In this document: positions 24,873 to 33,724 of the stretch, piece by piece | Layout of the letters: each line of letters begins with the position of its first letter | Position numbering within the stretch: position 1 is the first letter of the stretch | Assembly: GCA_011523845.1 (NCBI GenBank) | Contig: WTFV01000262.1 | Span: 20,138 to 84,137 of the forward strand | Reading direction: 5' to 3' | Length of the DNA stretch: 64,000 bases | From: Acidobacteriota bacterium | Lineage (GTDB): Bacteria; Acidobacteriota; Vicinamibacteria; Vicinamibacterales; UBA8438 | The notes under the pieces: model-generated | Databases searched by the model: none | What the model was told of the DNA's origin: nothing | What the model saw: the letters and a program-made list of their open reading frames with translations, nothing else | Made by a program: the position numbers and the translations under genes

Positions 24873-26332
24873 GGTGCGGGCGCCGGCGACTCCTCGTAGC
24901 GCTCGGGATCCAGATAGAAGGACGACCGGTCGAACAGATACCGCTGGGCCAGCGCAGGCAACCGCCGCGGCAGCACCACGAAGGAGACGTAGGCGTTGCG
25001 GGCCGGCTCGAGTTGCCGCCGGTTCATGAGCGACGCGCCGTACTGCGCCATCAGGGCCAGGTTCCACCAGACGCAGGCGGCCAGCATGGCGACGGCGGCG
25101 GCGCGCAGGTACGGCCGCCCCGAGGTCGCCCCGCGTCCCCAGCGGATCGCCGCCGCCAACCCGATCGCCAGGATGATCGTCGTGCCGACGAAGCGGCGCT
25201 GTCCGAAGGACCCGGCCAGCGTCCAGCGCGTGATGCTGCCCGCGATGTAGGCCTGCGACGCGAACATCGCCAGCAGGCAGATGCCGATCCGCCGCGCGCG
25301 AGCGGCGCCGACCCGCCCCGGACCGGTCGCCGCGAACCACCCGAGCCCGGCCAGGGCCACCGCCGCCAGCGGCGTCCAGAAGAAGAAGCCGTGCCGCGGC
25401 GAGGCGAGCACGTCGCCGAAGTGCGGCGCGTGCCACAGCATGCGGTCGTCGAGGTTGTATGGGGAGGTCAGCCCGCCGTACAACGTGACGTAGGCCATGA
25501 CCTGCGGGAGATAGCAGACGAACGCCACGGCCGTCCCCGCCGCCACCCGCAGCAGCAGCGTCCGCACACGCTCCCAGCGGTTCCGCCGGCCGGCCTCGGC
25601 CAGCGACCAGACGAAGTCGATGGCCGGTCCGATGACGAAGAAGGCGGCCGGCTCGCGCACCATCGTCATCAGCGCCGAGCAGGCGCCGAGCGCCATCAGA
25701 CCGCCGGCGGACCAGCGCTCGCGCACCGCCAGCCACACGCTGACGAACAGCGCCACCGCGAAGGCCGAGCAGGCGTGCGCGAAGCCGGGCGCCACGTACA
25801 TGTAGTGCAGCAGCGGGGTGCCCAGCCAGACCGCCGCCCCGGCCAGATGTCCCTCGCCCAGCAGCCGCCGCGCCGCCAGGATGGCGAGGCCGACGGCCAG
25901 AAAGCCGTAGATCGCCGACCCGTAGGCGACCGCCCGCAGGTAGGGCCGGGAGAACCCGTCGGCCGCGACCGGCACGCCGAACGCGCGCCCGACGCGCACC
26001 ACCCCGTCGGCCGCCGCGTAGAAGGGCGCCCACAGGAGGGCGGCGCCGATGGTCCCGTAGTTGTAGCGCAGGCCGGTGGCGGTGGTGCGCTCCAGGTACG
26101 ACTCGCGGAACGTCCAGGCGACGGCGATCCCGCGGTCGTGGAAGTAGCGGTACTCGTTGTCGAAAGACAGATCCCGATCGAACCAGAGGGAGCGGAGATA
26201 GGCGAAGTACTGGATCTCGTCCGACGCGTAGAGGCGCGCGGTCGCCAGCGGCAGGGCCAGCACGCCGGCCAGGATCAACGCGATCCACGCCCTGCGCCCC
26301 TCCGCGACGGCCCGCCACGCACCGGTCGCCAT
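24869..26332 (-). CDS. GT-C-like polytopic membrane protein, 487 aa
   Basis: About ten hydrophobic segments. The first-loop acidic pair D38-E39 in YASDEIQYF matches GT-C and GT39 glycosyltransferases. A second luminal loop has SFDNEYRYFHDRGI. No soluble C-terminal domain, unlike several other GT-C proteins here. ATG 26332 was chosen; no good Shine-Dalgarno is visible. It is the first gene of a coupled minus-strand unit with two GT4 genes, and reads away from the flippase gene. A polyprenyl-sugar transferase role is inferred. Confidence 0.65.
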   Translation of the reverse strand: MATGAWRAVAEGRRAWIALILAGVLALPLATARLYASDEIQYFAYLRSLWFDRDLSFDNEYRYFHDRGIAVAWTFRESYLERTTATGLRYNYGTIGAALLWAPFYAAADGVVRVGRAFGVPVAADGFSRPYLRAVAYGSAIYGFLAVGLAILAARRLLGEGHLAGAAVWLGTPLLHYMYVAPGFAHACSAFAVALFVSVWLAVRERWSAGGLMALGACSALMTMVREPAAFFVIGPAIDFVWSLAEAGRRNRWERVRTLLLRVAAGTAVAFVCYLPQVMAYVTLYGGLTSPYNLDDRMLWHAPHFGDVLASPRHGFFFWTPLAAVALAGLGWFAATGPGRVGAARARRIGICLLAMFASQAYIAGSITRWTLAGSFGQRRFVGTTIILAIGLAAAIRWGRGATSGRPYLRAAAVAMLAACVWWNLALMAQYGASLMNRRQLEPARNAYVSFVVLPRRLPALAQRYLFDRSSFYLDPERYEESPAPAP

Positions 26333-26438
26333 CACGCCGCAGATTGTAGTGGAACGCCCGCTGCCGGCCATCCTCGCCCGAGAGCCCGTCCGGACCCGCT
26401 CCCAGCGAATGACCTGCGGCGCGAACGCAGGGGTCGTG

Positions 26439-26462
26439 GTGCAATCCGGTGCGGAATTGCAC
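26439..26462. promoter_or_regulatory. Inverted repeat in the divergent gap 26333-26585
   Basis: GTGCAAT at 26439-26445 and ATTGCAC at 26456-26462 form a perfect 7-base inverted repeat with a 10-base spacer. It lies in the 253-base gap between the divergent GT-C and flippase genes, where no gene is seen. It could be an operator or a small hairpin; no regulator binding is known. Confidence 0.25.
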
Positions 26463-26585
26463 CCTCGTGTCCGTGACGCCGCAAGGGTGCCCCGAAAGGA
26501 ACGAGTGGCCGCGAGAAGGGCACGTCCCGCGACCGGGCTGAGGACGGCACCATCCTCTGCCGGCGGGTCCGTTATCATCACCCTC

Positions 26586-28055
26586 GTGCTCGTCACGGTG
26601 CGCCGCCTGTTCGGGCACATGCTCGTCTACGGCTCCGGCGAGATCGTCCTCTTCGCGGTCAACTTCCTGCTGTTTCCGGTGTACACCCGCGTCCTGGAGC
26701 CGGCCGGCTACGGCGCGCTCGCGGTGCTGCTGGCCCTGCGCGCGTTCCTGCGCCCGCTGAACCAGCTCGGGCTGGACGAGTCGTTCCTGCGGTTCCACTA
26801 CGACTGCGAGACCGACGCCGACCGACACGCCCTGACCGGCACGACCCTGCTGACGATCGGCGCGGCCAGCACGGTGGTGCTCGGCGCCTTCCTGTTGGCC
26901 GCGCCGCTGCTCAGTCCCCTGCTCGGCGGACCGGAGCACACCGGCGCGCTGCGGCTGCTCGCCGTCAACGGCTTCCTCGCCGCCTTTCTCTGCGTGCCCC
27001 ACGGGCTGCTGCGCGCGCGCAACGAGGCGGCCCGCTTCGCCCGCTGGACGGTCGGCGGCGGCCTCGCCGTCGCGGCGCTGCGCCTGCTGTTCGTGGTGGC
27101 CCTCGGGTGGGGCGTGTTCGGCGTCATGCTGGCCGACGTGATCGTCTCGGTCGTGCTGCTGGCCGGCCTGCTGCCGGTCGCGGGCCATCCGGCGACGTGG
27201 CGCTGCTCCCGGCGCCTGGCGCGGGACCTTCTGCGCTATGGCGGCCCCCGCGTCCCGCACGCCATCCTGCGCCAGACCCTGGGGCAGGCCGACCGCCTGC
27301 TGCTCCGCCTGTATCTGCCGGTGACCGCGGTAGGCGTCTACGGGGCCGGCGCCACCGTCGCCAACACGCTGTCGATGTACCGGGAGGCGTTCCGCCGGGC
27401 CTGGATGCCGCTGGCCTTCGAGCGCATGTCCGACGCGGACGCCCCGCAACAGTTCGCGCGCCTGGCCACGGTCGCCTTCGGGGTGCTGGTGTTCGCCACG
27501 CTCGGCGTAGCCCTGTTCGCCGGCCCGCTCATTCGGTGGCTGACCCCGCCCGGGTTCCACGACGCGGTCGACATCGCGCCGCTGCTGGCGCTCGGCGTGG
27601 CCATCCACGCGCTCACCGTGTTCCTGACCACGTCGCTCAACGTCAGCAAGCAGACCGGCGCGCTGCCCTGGGCCACGGGCGCCGGCGCGCTCGTGACCAT
27701 CGCGGCCACCGTGGTGCTCGTCCCGCGCCTCGGCATGGCGGGGGCGGCGCTGGCGACCGTCGCCGGCAGCGTGACCCTCGTGGCGACGCTCGCCGTTGCC
27801 GCCCGGCGTTGCTACCCGATCCCCTACGAGCTGGGGCGCCTGGCCCGCATCGCGGCGACGGGAGCGGCGCTGTTCGCCGCCGTCGATCTCGGCCCGCGGG
27901 ACGCGTCGCCGATCGACGTTCTGCTGCGGGTCGGACTCCTCGGCGCGTTCCCGCTCGTGCTGCTCGCTGTCGGCGTGCTCGATCGCGGTACGATCCGTCA
28001 GGCGCGCCGGTTGCTGGCGCCGAGACGACGCCTCGACGAGGAACCATCGACATGA
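26586..28055 (+). CDS. Polysaccharide flippase (Wzx/MATE-like, MOP superfamily), 489 aa
   Basis: Would move lipid-linked oligosaccharides across the inner membrane. Twelve or more membrane segments. The start (RRLFGHMLVYGSGEIVLFAV) and PVYTRVLEPAGYGALAVLLA are the Wzx/RfbX signature, with MYREAFRRAWMPLAFERM between the two bundles. GTG 26586 is chosen; GTG 26598 is equally possible, and neither has a clear ribosome binding site. Its stop overlaps the start of the sulfotransferase gene (ATGA). With the surrounding glycosyltransferases it would export the assembled repeat unit. Confidence 0.8.
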   Translation: MLVTVRRLFGHMLVYGSGEIVLFAVNFLLFPVYTRVLEPAGYGALAVLLALRAFLRPLNQLGLDESFLRFHYDCETDADRHALTGTTLLTIGAASTVVLGAFLLAAPLLSPLLGGPEHTGALRLLAVNGFLAAFLCVPHGLLRARNEAARFARWTVGGGLAVAALRLLFVVALGWGVFGVMLADVIVSVVLLAGLLPVAGHPATWRCSRRLARDLLRYGGPRVPHAILRQTLGQADRLLLRLYLPVTAVGVYGAGATVANTLSMYREAFRRAWMPLAFERMSDADAPQQFARLATVAFGVLVFATLGVALFAGPLIRWLTPPGFHDAVDIAPLLALGVAIHALTVFLTTSLNVSKQTGALPWATGAGALVTIAATVVLVPRLGMAGAALATVAGSVTLVATLAVAARRCYPIPYELGRLARIAATGAALFAAVDLGPRDASPIDVLLRVGLLGAFPLVLLAVGVLDRGTIRQARRLLAPRRRLDEEPST

Positions 28056-28876
28056 GCGACGGCGGCCGCGGGCGGCTTGCATACCTGGGCCGCAAGCGGC
28101 TCGACCAGCTCCTGGCGCTGGCCACCCGCTGGACCCCCGGCGCGGCGCGGGACCGCTTCATCCTGGTCAGCGGGTTCCATCACACGGGAACGACGCTCAT
28201 GCAGGCGCTGTTGCGCCGGCAGGGCGTGTTCACGTTCGTCGACGCGGCGGGAGACCGCTACCCGGATCGTCCCAGCGAGCTGCCGCTGCGTCACGTCCAC
28301 CGAATCGAGCGGGCGGCGCGGCGGGCGGGGCGGACGTGGGCCATGACCAAGCAGACGACCAACACCGTCGACACGGTCCGGCGGCTGGGGATCGAGCTGC
28401 GCCTGCTCGCCCCCGACTGCACCCTCGTTCTCTGCGAGCGGGACCCGGCGGCCACGGCGCTCTCGCTCGCCCGGCGCCACGGGTGGGCTCCGGCGCGGGC
28501 GCGGGCCGACGCGGCCATGCAGCAGCGGGTGATGGCGGCGTGGCGGGACTACGCGCCGCGCCACCGGGGCGCGGTCCACTTCGTCTCGCTGGAGGACTTC
28601 ACGCGGGAGCCGGAGCTCTACCTGCGGCGCATCCTGCGGACGGCCGCGGACCTGTCGCTGCCGGAACCGATAGAGACGGCCGCGGCAGGCTCCGCCGCCC
28701 CCGGGGAAGCGGCGGACGCCCCGTTGCCGGACCCGCGGCAGCACGAGGCCCGCCGGCACGTCCAGAGCCATCGTCCCGTCCATCCCGTGGACAGGGACAC
28801 CTGGATGGCGACCGAGGAGGGCGAGGTCCTGGCCGTGCTGCGGGGTATTCGCGACCGGTTCGGCACGTCGCCCTGA
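28052..28876 (+). CDS. Sulfotransferase-family protein, 274 aa
   Basis: PAPS-dependent sulfotransferase fold. The phosphosulfate-binding loop is GFHHTGTTLMQALL (from residue 41). A second conserved region is ECERD-like (LVLCERDPAATALSLARR), and FVSLEDFTREPELYLRRI corresponds to the late acceptor helix. The C-terminal part is short of the usual His/Lys substrate loop but has HVQSHRP. Coupled to the flippase gene (ATGA), so sulfation of an exported glycan or lipid carrier is plausible. The family is likely; the substrate is unknown. Confidence 0.7.
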   Translation: MSDGGRGRLAYLGRKRLDQLLALATRWTPGAARDRFILVSGFHHTGTTLMQALLRRQGVFTFVDAAGDRYPDRPSELPLRHVHRIERAARRAGRTWAMTKQTTNTVDTVRRLGIELRLLAPDCTLVLCERDPAATALSLARRHGWAPARARADAAMQQRVMAAWRDYAPRHRGAVHFVSLEDFTREPELYLRRILRTAADLSLPEPIETAAAGSAAPGEAADAPLPDPRQHEARRHVQSHRPVHPVDRDTWMATEEGEVLAVLRGIRDRFGTSP

Positions 28877-28947
28877 CGCGGCGTCGCGCCGCACCCGGCG
28901 CGGCATCCTCCGCCCGGCCGAATCCCGTCCGCCCGCGGACTCGAGAT

Positions 28948-29053
28948 CGGCAGCCCGACCGGGGCCCGCGCGGCCCGCGGAAGTCGGGCGCTCGCCGCAT
29001 CGGCAGCCCGACCGGAGCCTGCGCGGCCCGCGGAAGTCGGGCGCTCGCCGCAT
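28948..29053. repeat. Two tandem copies of a 53-bp hairpin-forming unit
   Basis: Units span 28948-29000 and 29001-29053 and are nearly identical. Each has GCCCGAC and GTCGGGC arms around a GC-rich centre, so each could fold as a hairpin. They fill the convergent gap between the sulfotransferase and GT-C genes and end on the GT-C stop codon, so they may serve as a two-way terminator. Confidence 0.8.
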
Positions 29054-31245
29054 CAGTGCGGCGTCCGGCGCTCGCCCCGGTACAAGCGCCCGTTGGTCGT
29101 ACTCTGCACCTGACGAACCGCATACCCCCGGTCGCGGATCGCCTCGACGACGTCGCCCTCCCACCCCTGGGTGTTGTGGGCGACGTACCAGACCCGCTCC
29201 GGCCGGGATGCATGCACGAACTGCCCGACCGTGCGTCCCTGGGAACCGCTCCGGGTAAGGTGCAGCGTACTGTCCCGCACCAGCGACACCGCGACCCCGT
29301 AGCTGGCGTTGTCGGCAGCGGTGGTGGCCACGGCCCAGGGCCCGTAGAACGCGGTCAGGAAGATCGCGCTCTCGGAGAGAACCACGGCGTCCCGCTCGTC
29401 GATCCTTGCCGCCATGTGGTCGACGAGAGGAACGTCGTCGGTTTCGAAGTACCGGACGTCCACCGGCCGCGCCAGGGCGAAAGCGACGACGATGGCCGCC
29501 GCCGCCAGCCTGAAGCGCCGGGGCTCGGGCAGCGCCGCCGTGGCCGCCTGAATGCCGGCGGCGAACAGCGCGATCGCCAGCGGGAACGCGAACACGTCCG
29601 TGCGGTCCATTCCCAACGGGAAGATCCACAGCGCGCTGGCCACGATACGCGCGGCGTAGAAGCCGGTCACCACCAGCCCCAGGAAGCGCGTCGCGGGTCG
29701 GGCCAGCAGCCACGCCAGGCCGAGCGCGAGAAACGGGAGCGGCCAGGAGACGGTCCCCGGATTCAGCTGCCATCCGCTCACCCAGCCGGGCAGGCTGGTC
29801 TCCAGCAGGCGCCGGCCGTTCTCGGCGAGAAACCCCAACGCCTCGGCCGGGGAGCCGAGCGGCATGAAACCGTCGGCGAAGTGTGCCCGCTGCAGCGGGT
29901 TGGAGCGGTTGCGCAGCAGCAGCCAGGCGACGAGAACCGTCGCGTTGTAGGCCGCGCCCATCCCCAGCATCGTGATCGCGCGCCGGCGATCGCGAAACCA
30001 GTCGCGCGCCGCGCAGGCCGCGGCCAGGTTGACCAGCGGAAACGAGATGAACACCGAGGGCACGGAGATGAACAGGGCCAGGCCGCCCGACAGGGCCACG
30101 CGGCCGAACCGCCGGGGATCGGCCGGATTCGACGAGAGCCGGACCGCCGCCAGCAGGAAGAGCGCCGTGATCACGAACTCGATCGCGAACTGGTGCACGA
30201 ACACCGTATAGTGCGCCAGCAACTGGTTGAGGGCCGTCACCCCCGCCGCCAGTACGGCGAGGCCGTCGTCCCGGGTCAGGACCCGCACCACCCACGCCAT
30301 GACCGGAATGGCCGCGATGCCGCAGGCGAAGGAAAGCAGTTGCAGCGACCACTCGGGATCGGGAAACAGCGCGTACAGCGTCCGCCAGGCGACGAGCAGC
30401 CCGGGCGCGACGTGCAGCGGCGCCGTGACCATGCCCCAGAAGTCCTGTGTGCGGACGACGGCGGCGTAGACGAGGTCGTCGTACCAGAGCGAGCCCGGGT
30501 TCCAGCCGGGAAGACGCGCGAACAGCGCCCGGGCGATGACCGCGGCCACCGCCGCGAGCAGCGCGGCGCGCAGACCCGCGTGCGAGAGCCGGACGACGGC
30601 CGGCGCCCGGCAGAGGGCGCGCAGCGCGGCGCGGCGCCGGTGGGCCAGCAGCAACAGGCCGGCCGCCGGCGGCAGGGTCCAGATCAGGGGCACGAGCCAC
30701 CCGAGCCAATGCACCTGGCGGGCCAGGCGAATATCCGCCGGACCGGGCCGCTCCCGAAAGAGACGGTGCGGGGCGAAGGCGCGCCGCCGGCCGCCGATCG
30801 GCTCCCACGCGACCCGCATGGCGTAGTCGCCGCCATCCTGCGAATACGTCACCAGGAGCGCGTGCGGGCCGGCCTCCACCGCGACCTCGCGCTGGACCAT
30901 GTGCATGTCGGCCGGCGGCCGGCGGCGAATCAGGTGCTCGCCGTCGAGCCACACGTCGAGCCGGTCGTCTCCCGCACCGAAGACGTTGATCGTCTGCGCC
31001 CGGGGCGCGTACCAGAATCCTTGCCAACGGACGCTGAACGAACGGCGGGGCAACGAAGGGTCCTCGTCCAGAAAGCCGAGCGTCAGGTCCGAGGTCACGT
31101 CCTCCCGCAGAAGCGTTGCGTCGAGGTCCGCGCCCACGTACACGCGGCGCGTCAGCCCCGTCCGCTCGGCGGCGCGTTCGTCGAGCAGCGACCACGCGAC
31201 GACGGACCCGATCCCGGCTGCCAGCCAGGCCGCGACCGCCGCCAT
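29053..31245 (-). CDS. GT-C membrane protein with PADMH-type sandwich domain, paralogue of the protein at 31437, 730 aa
   Basis: One membrane helix is followed by a periplasmic PA14-like domain (about residues 35-165) with RRSFSVRWQGFWYA, GAGDDRLDVWLDGE and RRRPPADMH. About ten membrane segments follow, with the loop acidic motif SLWYDDLVY expected of a GT-C active site. The C-terminal 120 residues are soluble. It shares this whole layout and many motifs with its neighbour at 31437, which reads the other way. ATG 31245 with GAGG nine bases upstream is preferred; TTG 31278 would add eleven residues. Likely a polyprenyl-phosphate-sugar transferase acting outside; the sugar is unknown. Confidence 0.65.
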   Translation of the reverse strand: MAAVAAWLAAGIGSVVAWSLLDERAAERTGLTRRVYVGADLDATLLREDVTSDLTLGFLDEDPSLPRRSFSVRWQGFWYAPRAQTINVFGAGDDRLDVWLDGEHLIRRRPPADMHMVQREVAVEAGPHALLVTYSQDGGDYAMRVAWEPIGGRRRAFAPHRLFRERPGPADIRLARQVHWLGWLVPLIWTLPPAAGLLLLAHRRRAALRALCRAPAVVRLSHAGLRAALLAAVAAVIARALFARLPGWNPGSLWYDDLVYAAVVRTQDFWGMVTAPLHVAPGLLVAWRTLYALFPDPEWSLQLLSFACGIAAIPVMAWVVRVLTRDDGLAVLAAGVTALNQLLAHYTVFVHQFAIEFVITALFLLAAVRLSSNPADPRRFGRVALSGGLALFISVPSVFISFPLVNLAAACAARDWFRDRRRAITMLGMGAAYNATVLVAWLLLRNRSNPLQRAHFADGFMPLGSPAEALGFLAENGRRLLETSLPGWVSGWQLNPGTVSWPLPFLALGLAWLLARPATRFLGLVVTGFYAARIVASALWIFPLGMDRTDVFAFPLAIALFAAGIQAATAALPEPRRFRLAAAAIVVAFALARPVDVRYFETDDVPLVDHMAARIDERDAVVLSESAIFLTAFYGPWAVATTAADNASYGVAVSLVRDSTLHLTRSGSQGRTVGQFVHASRPERVWYVAHNTQGWEGDVVEAIRDRGYAVRQVQSTTNGRLYRGERRTPH

Positions 31246-31436
31246 CCGCCACGACCTCGGCAATGGAACCGTCCTCAAGCCGCGCGTAACGTACCACAGG
31301 ATCGGTATTGACCGCGCTGCCTCTCGGCGGTACGCTCGGACGCCGTGACGCCTCGACTGAACGGTGGATCGCGAGCGCCCGCCCGCCCACGGGCCGCGGG
31401 GCGACTCGTCGAGCGGATTCGACGCGCGGGACGCGG
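31246..31436. promoter_or_regulatory. Divergent promoter region between paralogous GT-C genes
   Basis: About 190 bases between two head-to-head GT-C genes. Their promoters must lie here or in the first codons, but I see no convincing -35/-10 pair in this GC-rich stretch. The paralogous layout suggests shared regulation. No gene is seen. Confidence 0.3.
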
Positions 31437-33674
31437 GTGAGAGCGTCTTCCGGTCCGCGGTTCACCCGGCGGGGTCTGCGCGCCCTGGCCGGCGGCTACG
31501 CCCTGGCGGCGGTCGCATCGACCGTGCTCCTGGCGATCGACGGGTCGCGCGCGGCGGCGCTGACCGGCCTGAGCCGCCAGCTCCATTCGCAGGTCGGCTT
31601 CGCCGGCCCGCCGGTTGTCGACGACGCCACCCCGCGGATTGGGCTCGACTTCCTCGACGACGACCCGGCGCTGCCGCGCCGGTTCTTCAGCGTCCGCTGG
31701 CAGGGATTCTGGTACGTGCCGGAACCGGCCGTGCTCGATCTGCACGGCGCGGGCGACGACCGCCTGGACGTCTGGATCGACGGCGAGCTGGTGATCCGCC
31801 GTACGCCGCCGGCCGACATGCACACGCTCGTCCGGACGCTCGCCCTCGACGCCGGGGCGCACCACCTCCGGGTGGAGTACGAGCAGCATGCCGGCGCGTC
31901 CGCCCTCGCTCTCGAATGGGCGCCGCGGGGCGGTCGCGCCCGCCGCCTGCCGCCGCATCGCCTGTTTCGGGAACGGCCCGCCGGAGACGACGTGCGCCTG
32001 GCGCAGCGCGCCGCCCGCCTCGGCACGATCGTCTTCATCATGTGGGCCGTGCCGGTCGCGCTCGGTGCGGCGTTCCTGGCGCGGCGGGCGTGGAGGCTCC
32101 GCGCCCTCCGGGGACCGGAGTCCCCCCATGGACGGTACTGGCGCACGGGAGCGCGAGCAGCGCTGGCGGCGGCCGTCGCCCTGGTGGCGATACGAGCGTG
32201 CCTCGCCCGCCTGGCCGGCTGGAATCCCGAGTCCCTGTGGGCCGACGATCTCGTCTACGGCGCCATCGTCCGGAGCGAGGCGCTCGGGGACATGCTTGCG
32301 GCCCCCATCCACATGGCCCCGGGCCCGTTCGTCATCTGGCGCGGCCTCCATGCGCTGCTCCCCGACCCGGAGTGGTCGCTGCAGCTCCTGCCGTTCTCGT
32401 GCGCCATCGCGTCCATCCCGGTCATGGCGCTGGTGGTGTGGCGGCTGACCGCCGACGAGAGCCTCGCGGCGACCGCCGCGGCGTTGACCGCGCTCAACCC
32501 GCTCCTGGCGCACTATTCGGTGTTCGTCCACCAGTACCCGTTCGACTTCCTGGTGACGGCGCTGTTCCTGCTGGCGGCGGCGACGCTGCGCGCCGGCGAG
32601 TCCGGAATCGATGCGCGGCGGTTCGGCTGGCTGGCGTTCGGCGGGGGGTCGGCGATCTTCTTCTCGGTGACGTCGGTGTTCGCCAGCTTCCCGATCGTCA
32701 ATCTGGGCGCCCTGCACGCGGCGCGGGGCTGGCCGGCGAACCGCCGGCGGACCATCCGGATCCTGCTGAGCGCCGCGGCGTACAACGCAGCGGTCCTGGC
32801 CGGCTACCTGCTGCTGCGCAGCCGCTCGAACGAGATCGTGCGCGGCGACTTCGCCGCCGGGTTCATGCCCCTCGATTCGGTCGGGTCGGCCTGGGGCTTC
32901 CTCGCCGCCAACGGCCGCCGCATGCTGGAGCTGGGCCTGCCGAGCTGGAGCGCCGTGCAGATCTGGGACCCGGCGACGGTATCCTGGCCGCTGCCGTTTC
33001 TCGGGCTCGGCCTCGCCTGGCTGCTGGCGCGCCGCCCGACGCGCTTCTGCGGGCTGGTGGTCGGCTGCTTCTACGCGGCCTTCCTCGCCGCCAGCGCCCT
33101 CGGCGTCTACCCGCTGGGCACGGGCCGGCCGGACATCTTCGCGTTTCCGGTGGCGATTGCGCTCTTCGCCGCCGGAATCCACCTGTGCACGACGCCCTTG
33201 CCGCGGGCAAAGCTGTTCCGGCTGGCCGCCGCCGCGGCGGTCGTCTCGATCGCGGTGGCGAATCCGCTGCGCGCGGAGTACTGGGACGTGGACGATGCGC
33301 ACCTGGTGGCTGCGCTGGAGCCGGCCCTGCGGCCCGACGACGGCCTGATCCTGTCGCCGACCGGGGCGTTCCTGGTCGCCTTCTACGGCCGCTGGCCGGT
33401 CACCATCAGCGCCACGGATCGTCACAGCCACGGCACGATGGCGACCATCGGGAGAGAACGGACGCTGTATCTCTTCCGCGGCCCGTCGCAGGCCGCCGAC
33501 GTCCGTCGCTTCCTCGCCGGCACCCGCCCCGAGCGGACGTGGTACGTCGCCTTTCGGACGGGCGACAGCGAGGCGGGGATCGTCGAGGCCATCGAGGCCC
33601 AACGCTACCGGGTGCGCGAGGTGCGGGAGACCGAGCGCGGCAGACTCTATCTGGCCGAACGGCGCCACTTCTGA
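31437..33674 (+). CDS. GT-C membrane protein with PADMH-type sandwich domain, 745 aa
   Basis: Same architecture as the divergent paralogue: membrane helix (about residues 12-32), PA14-like domain with LDFLDDDPALPRRFFSVRW, GAGDDRLDVWIDGE and RTPPADMH, then about ten membrane helices with SLWADDLVY at the catalytic loop, and a soluble C-terminus. The paralogues also share PDPEWSLQLL and GFMPL motifs in the membrane part. GTG 31437 matches the start of the paralogue; longer upstream starts give unlike sequence. Expected to transfer a lipid-linked sugar in the periplasm, with the sandwich domain possibly holding the glycan acceptor. That role for the domain is inference. Confidence 0.65.
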   Translation: MRASSGPRFTRRGLRALAGGYALAAVASTVLLAIDGSRAAALTGLSRQLHSQVGFAGPPVVDDATPRIGLDFLDDDPALPRRFFSVRWQGFWYVPEPAVLDLHGAGDDRLDVWIDGELVIRRTPPADMHTLVRTLALDAGAHHLRVEYEQHAGASALALEWAPRGGRARRLPPHRLFRERPAGDDVRLAQRAARLGTIVFIMWAVPVALGAAFLARRAWRLRALRGPESPHGRYWRTGARAALAAAVALVAIRACLARLAGWNPESLWADDLVYGAIVRSEALGDMLAAPIHMAPGPFVIWRGLHALLPDPEWSLQLLPFSCAIASIPVMALVVWRLTADESLAATAAALTALNPLLAHYSVFVHQYPFDFLVTALFLLAAATLRAGESGIDARRFGWLAFGGGSAIFFSVTSVFASFPIVNLGALHAARGWPANRRRTIRILLSAAAYNAAVLAGYLLLRSRSNEIVRGDFAAGFMPLDSVGSAWGFLAANGRRMLELGLPSWSAVQIWDPATVSWPLPFLGLGLAWLLARRPTRFCGLVVGCFYAAFLAASALGVYPLGTGRPDIFAFPVAIALFAAGIHLCTTPLPRAKLFRLAAAAAVVSIAVANPLRAEYWDVDDAHLVAALEPALRPDDGLILSPTGAFLVAFYGRWPVTISATDRHSHGTMATIGRERTLYLFRGPSQAADVRRFLAGTRPERTWYVAFRTGDSEAGIVEAIEAQRYRVREVRETERGRLYLAERRHF

Positions 33675-33724
33675 CCCGCGCACCGCACCCGGCACCGGAG
33701 GACGGGACGGAATTGAACGCGAAG

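Noticed and set aside
27998..31465. Very long open frames on both strands around the sulfotransferase and GT-C genes
   Set aside because: No family motifs; they are shadows of the supported genes, and they also read through the 53-bp repeats.
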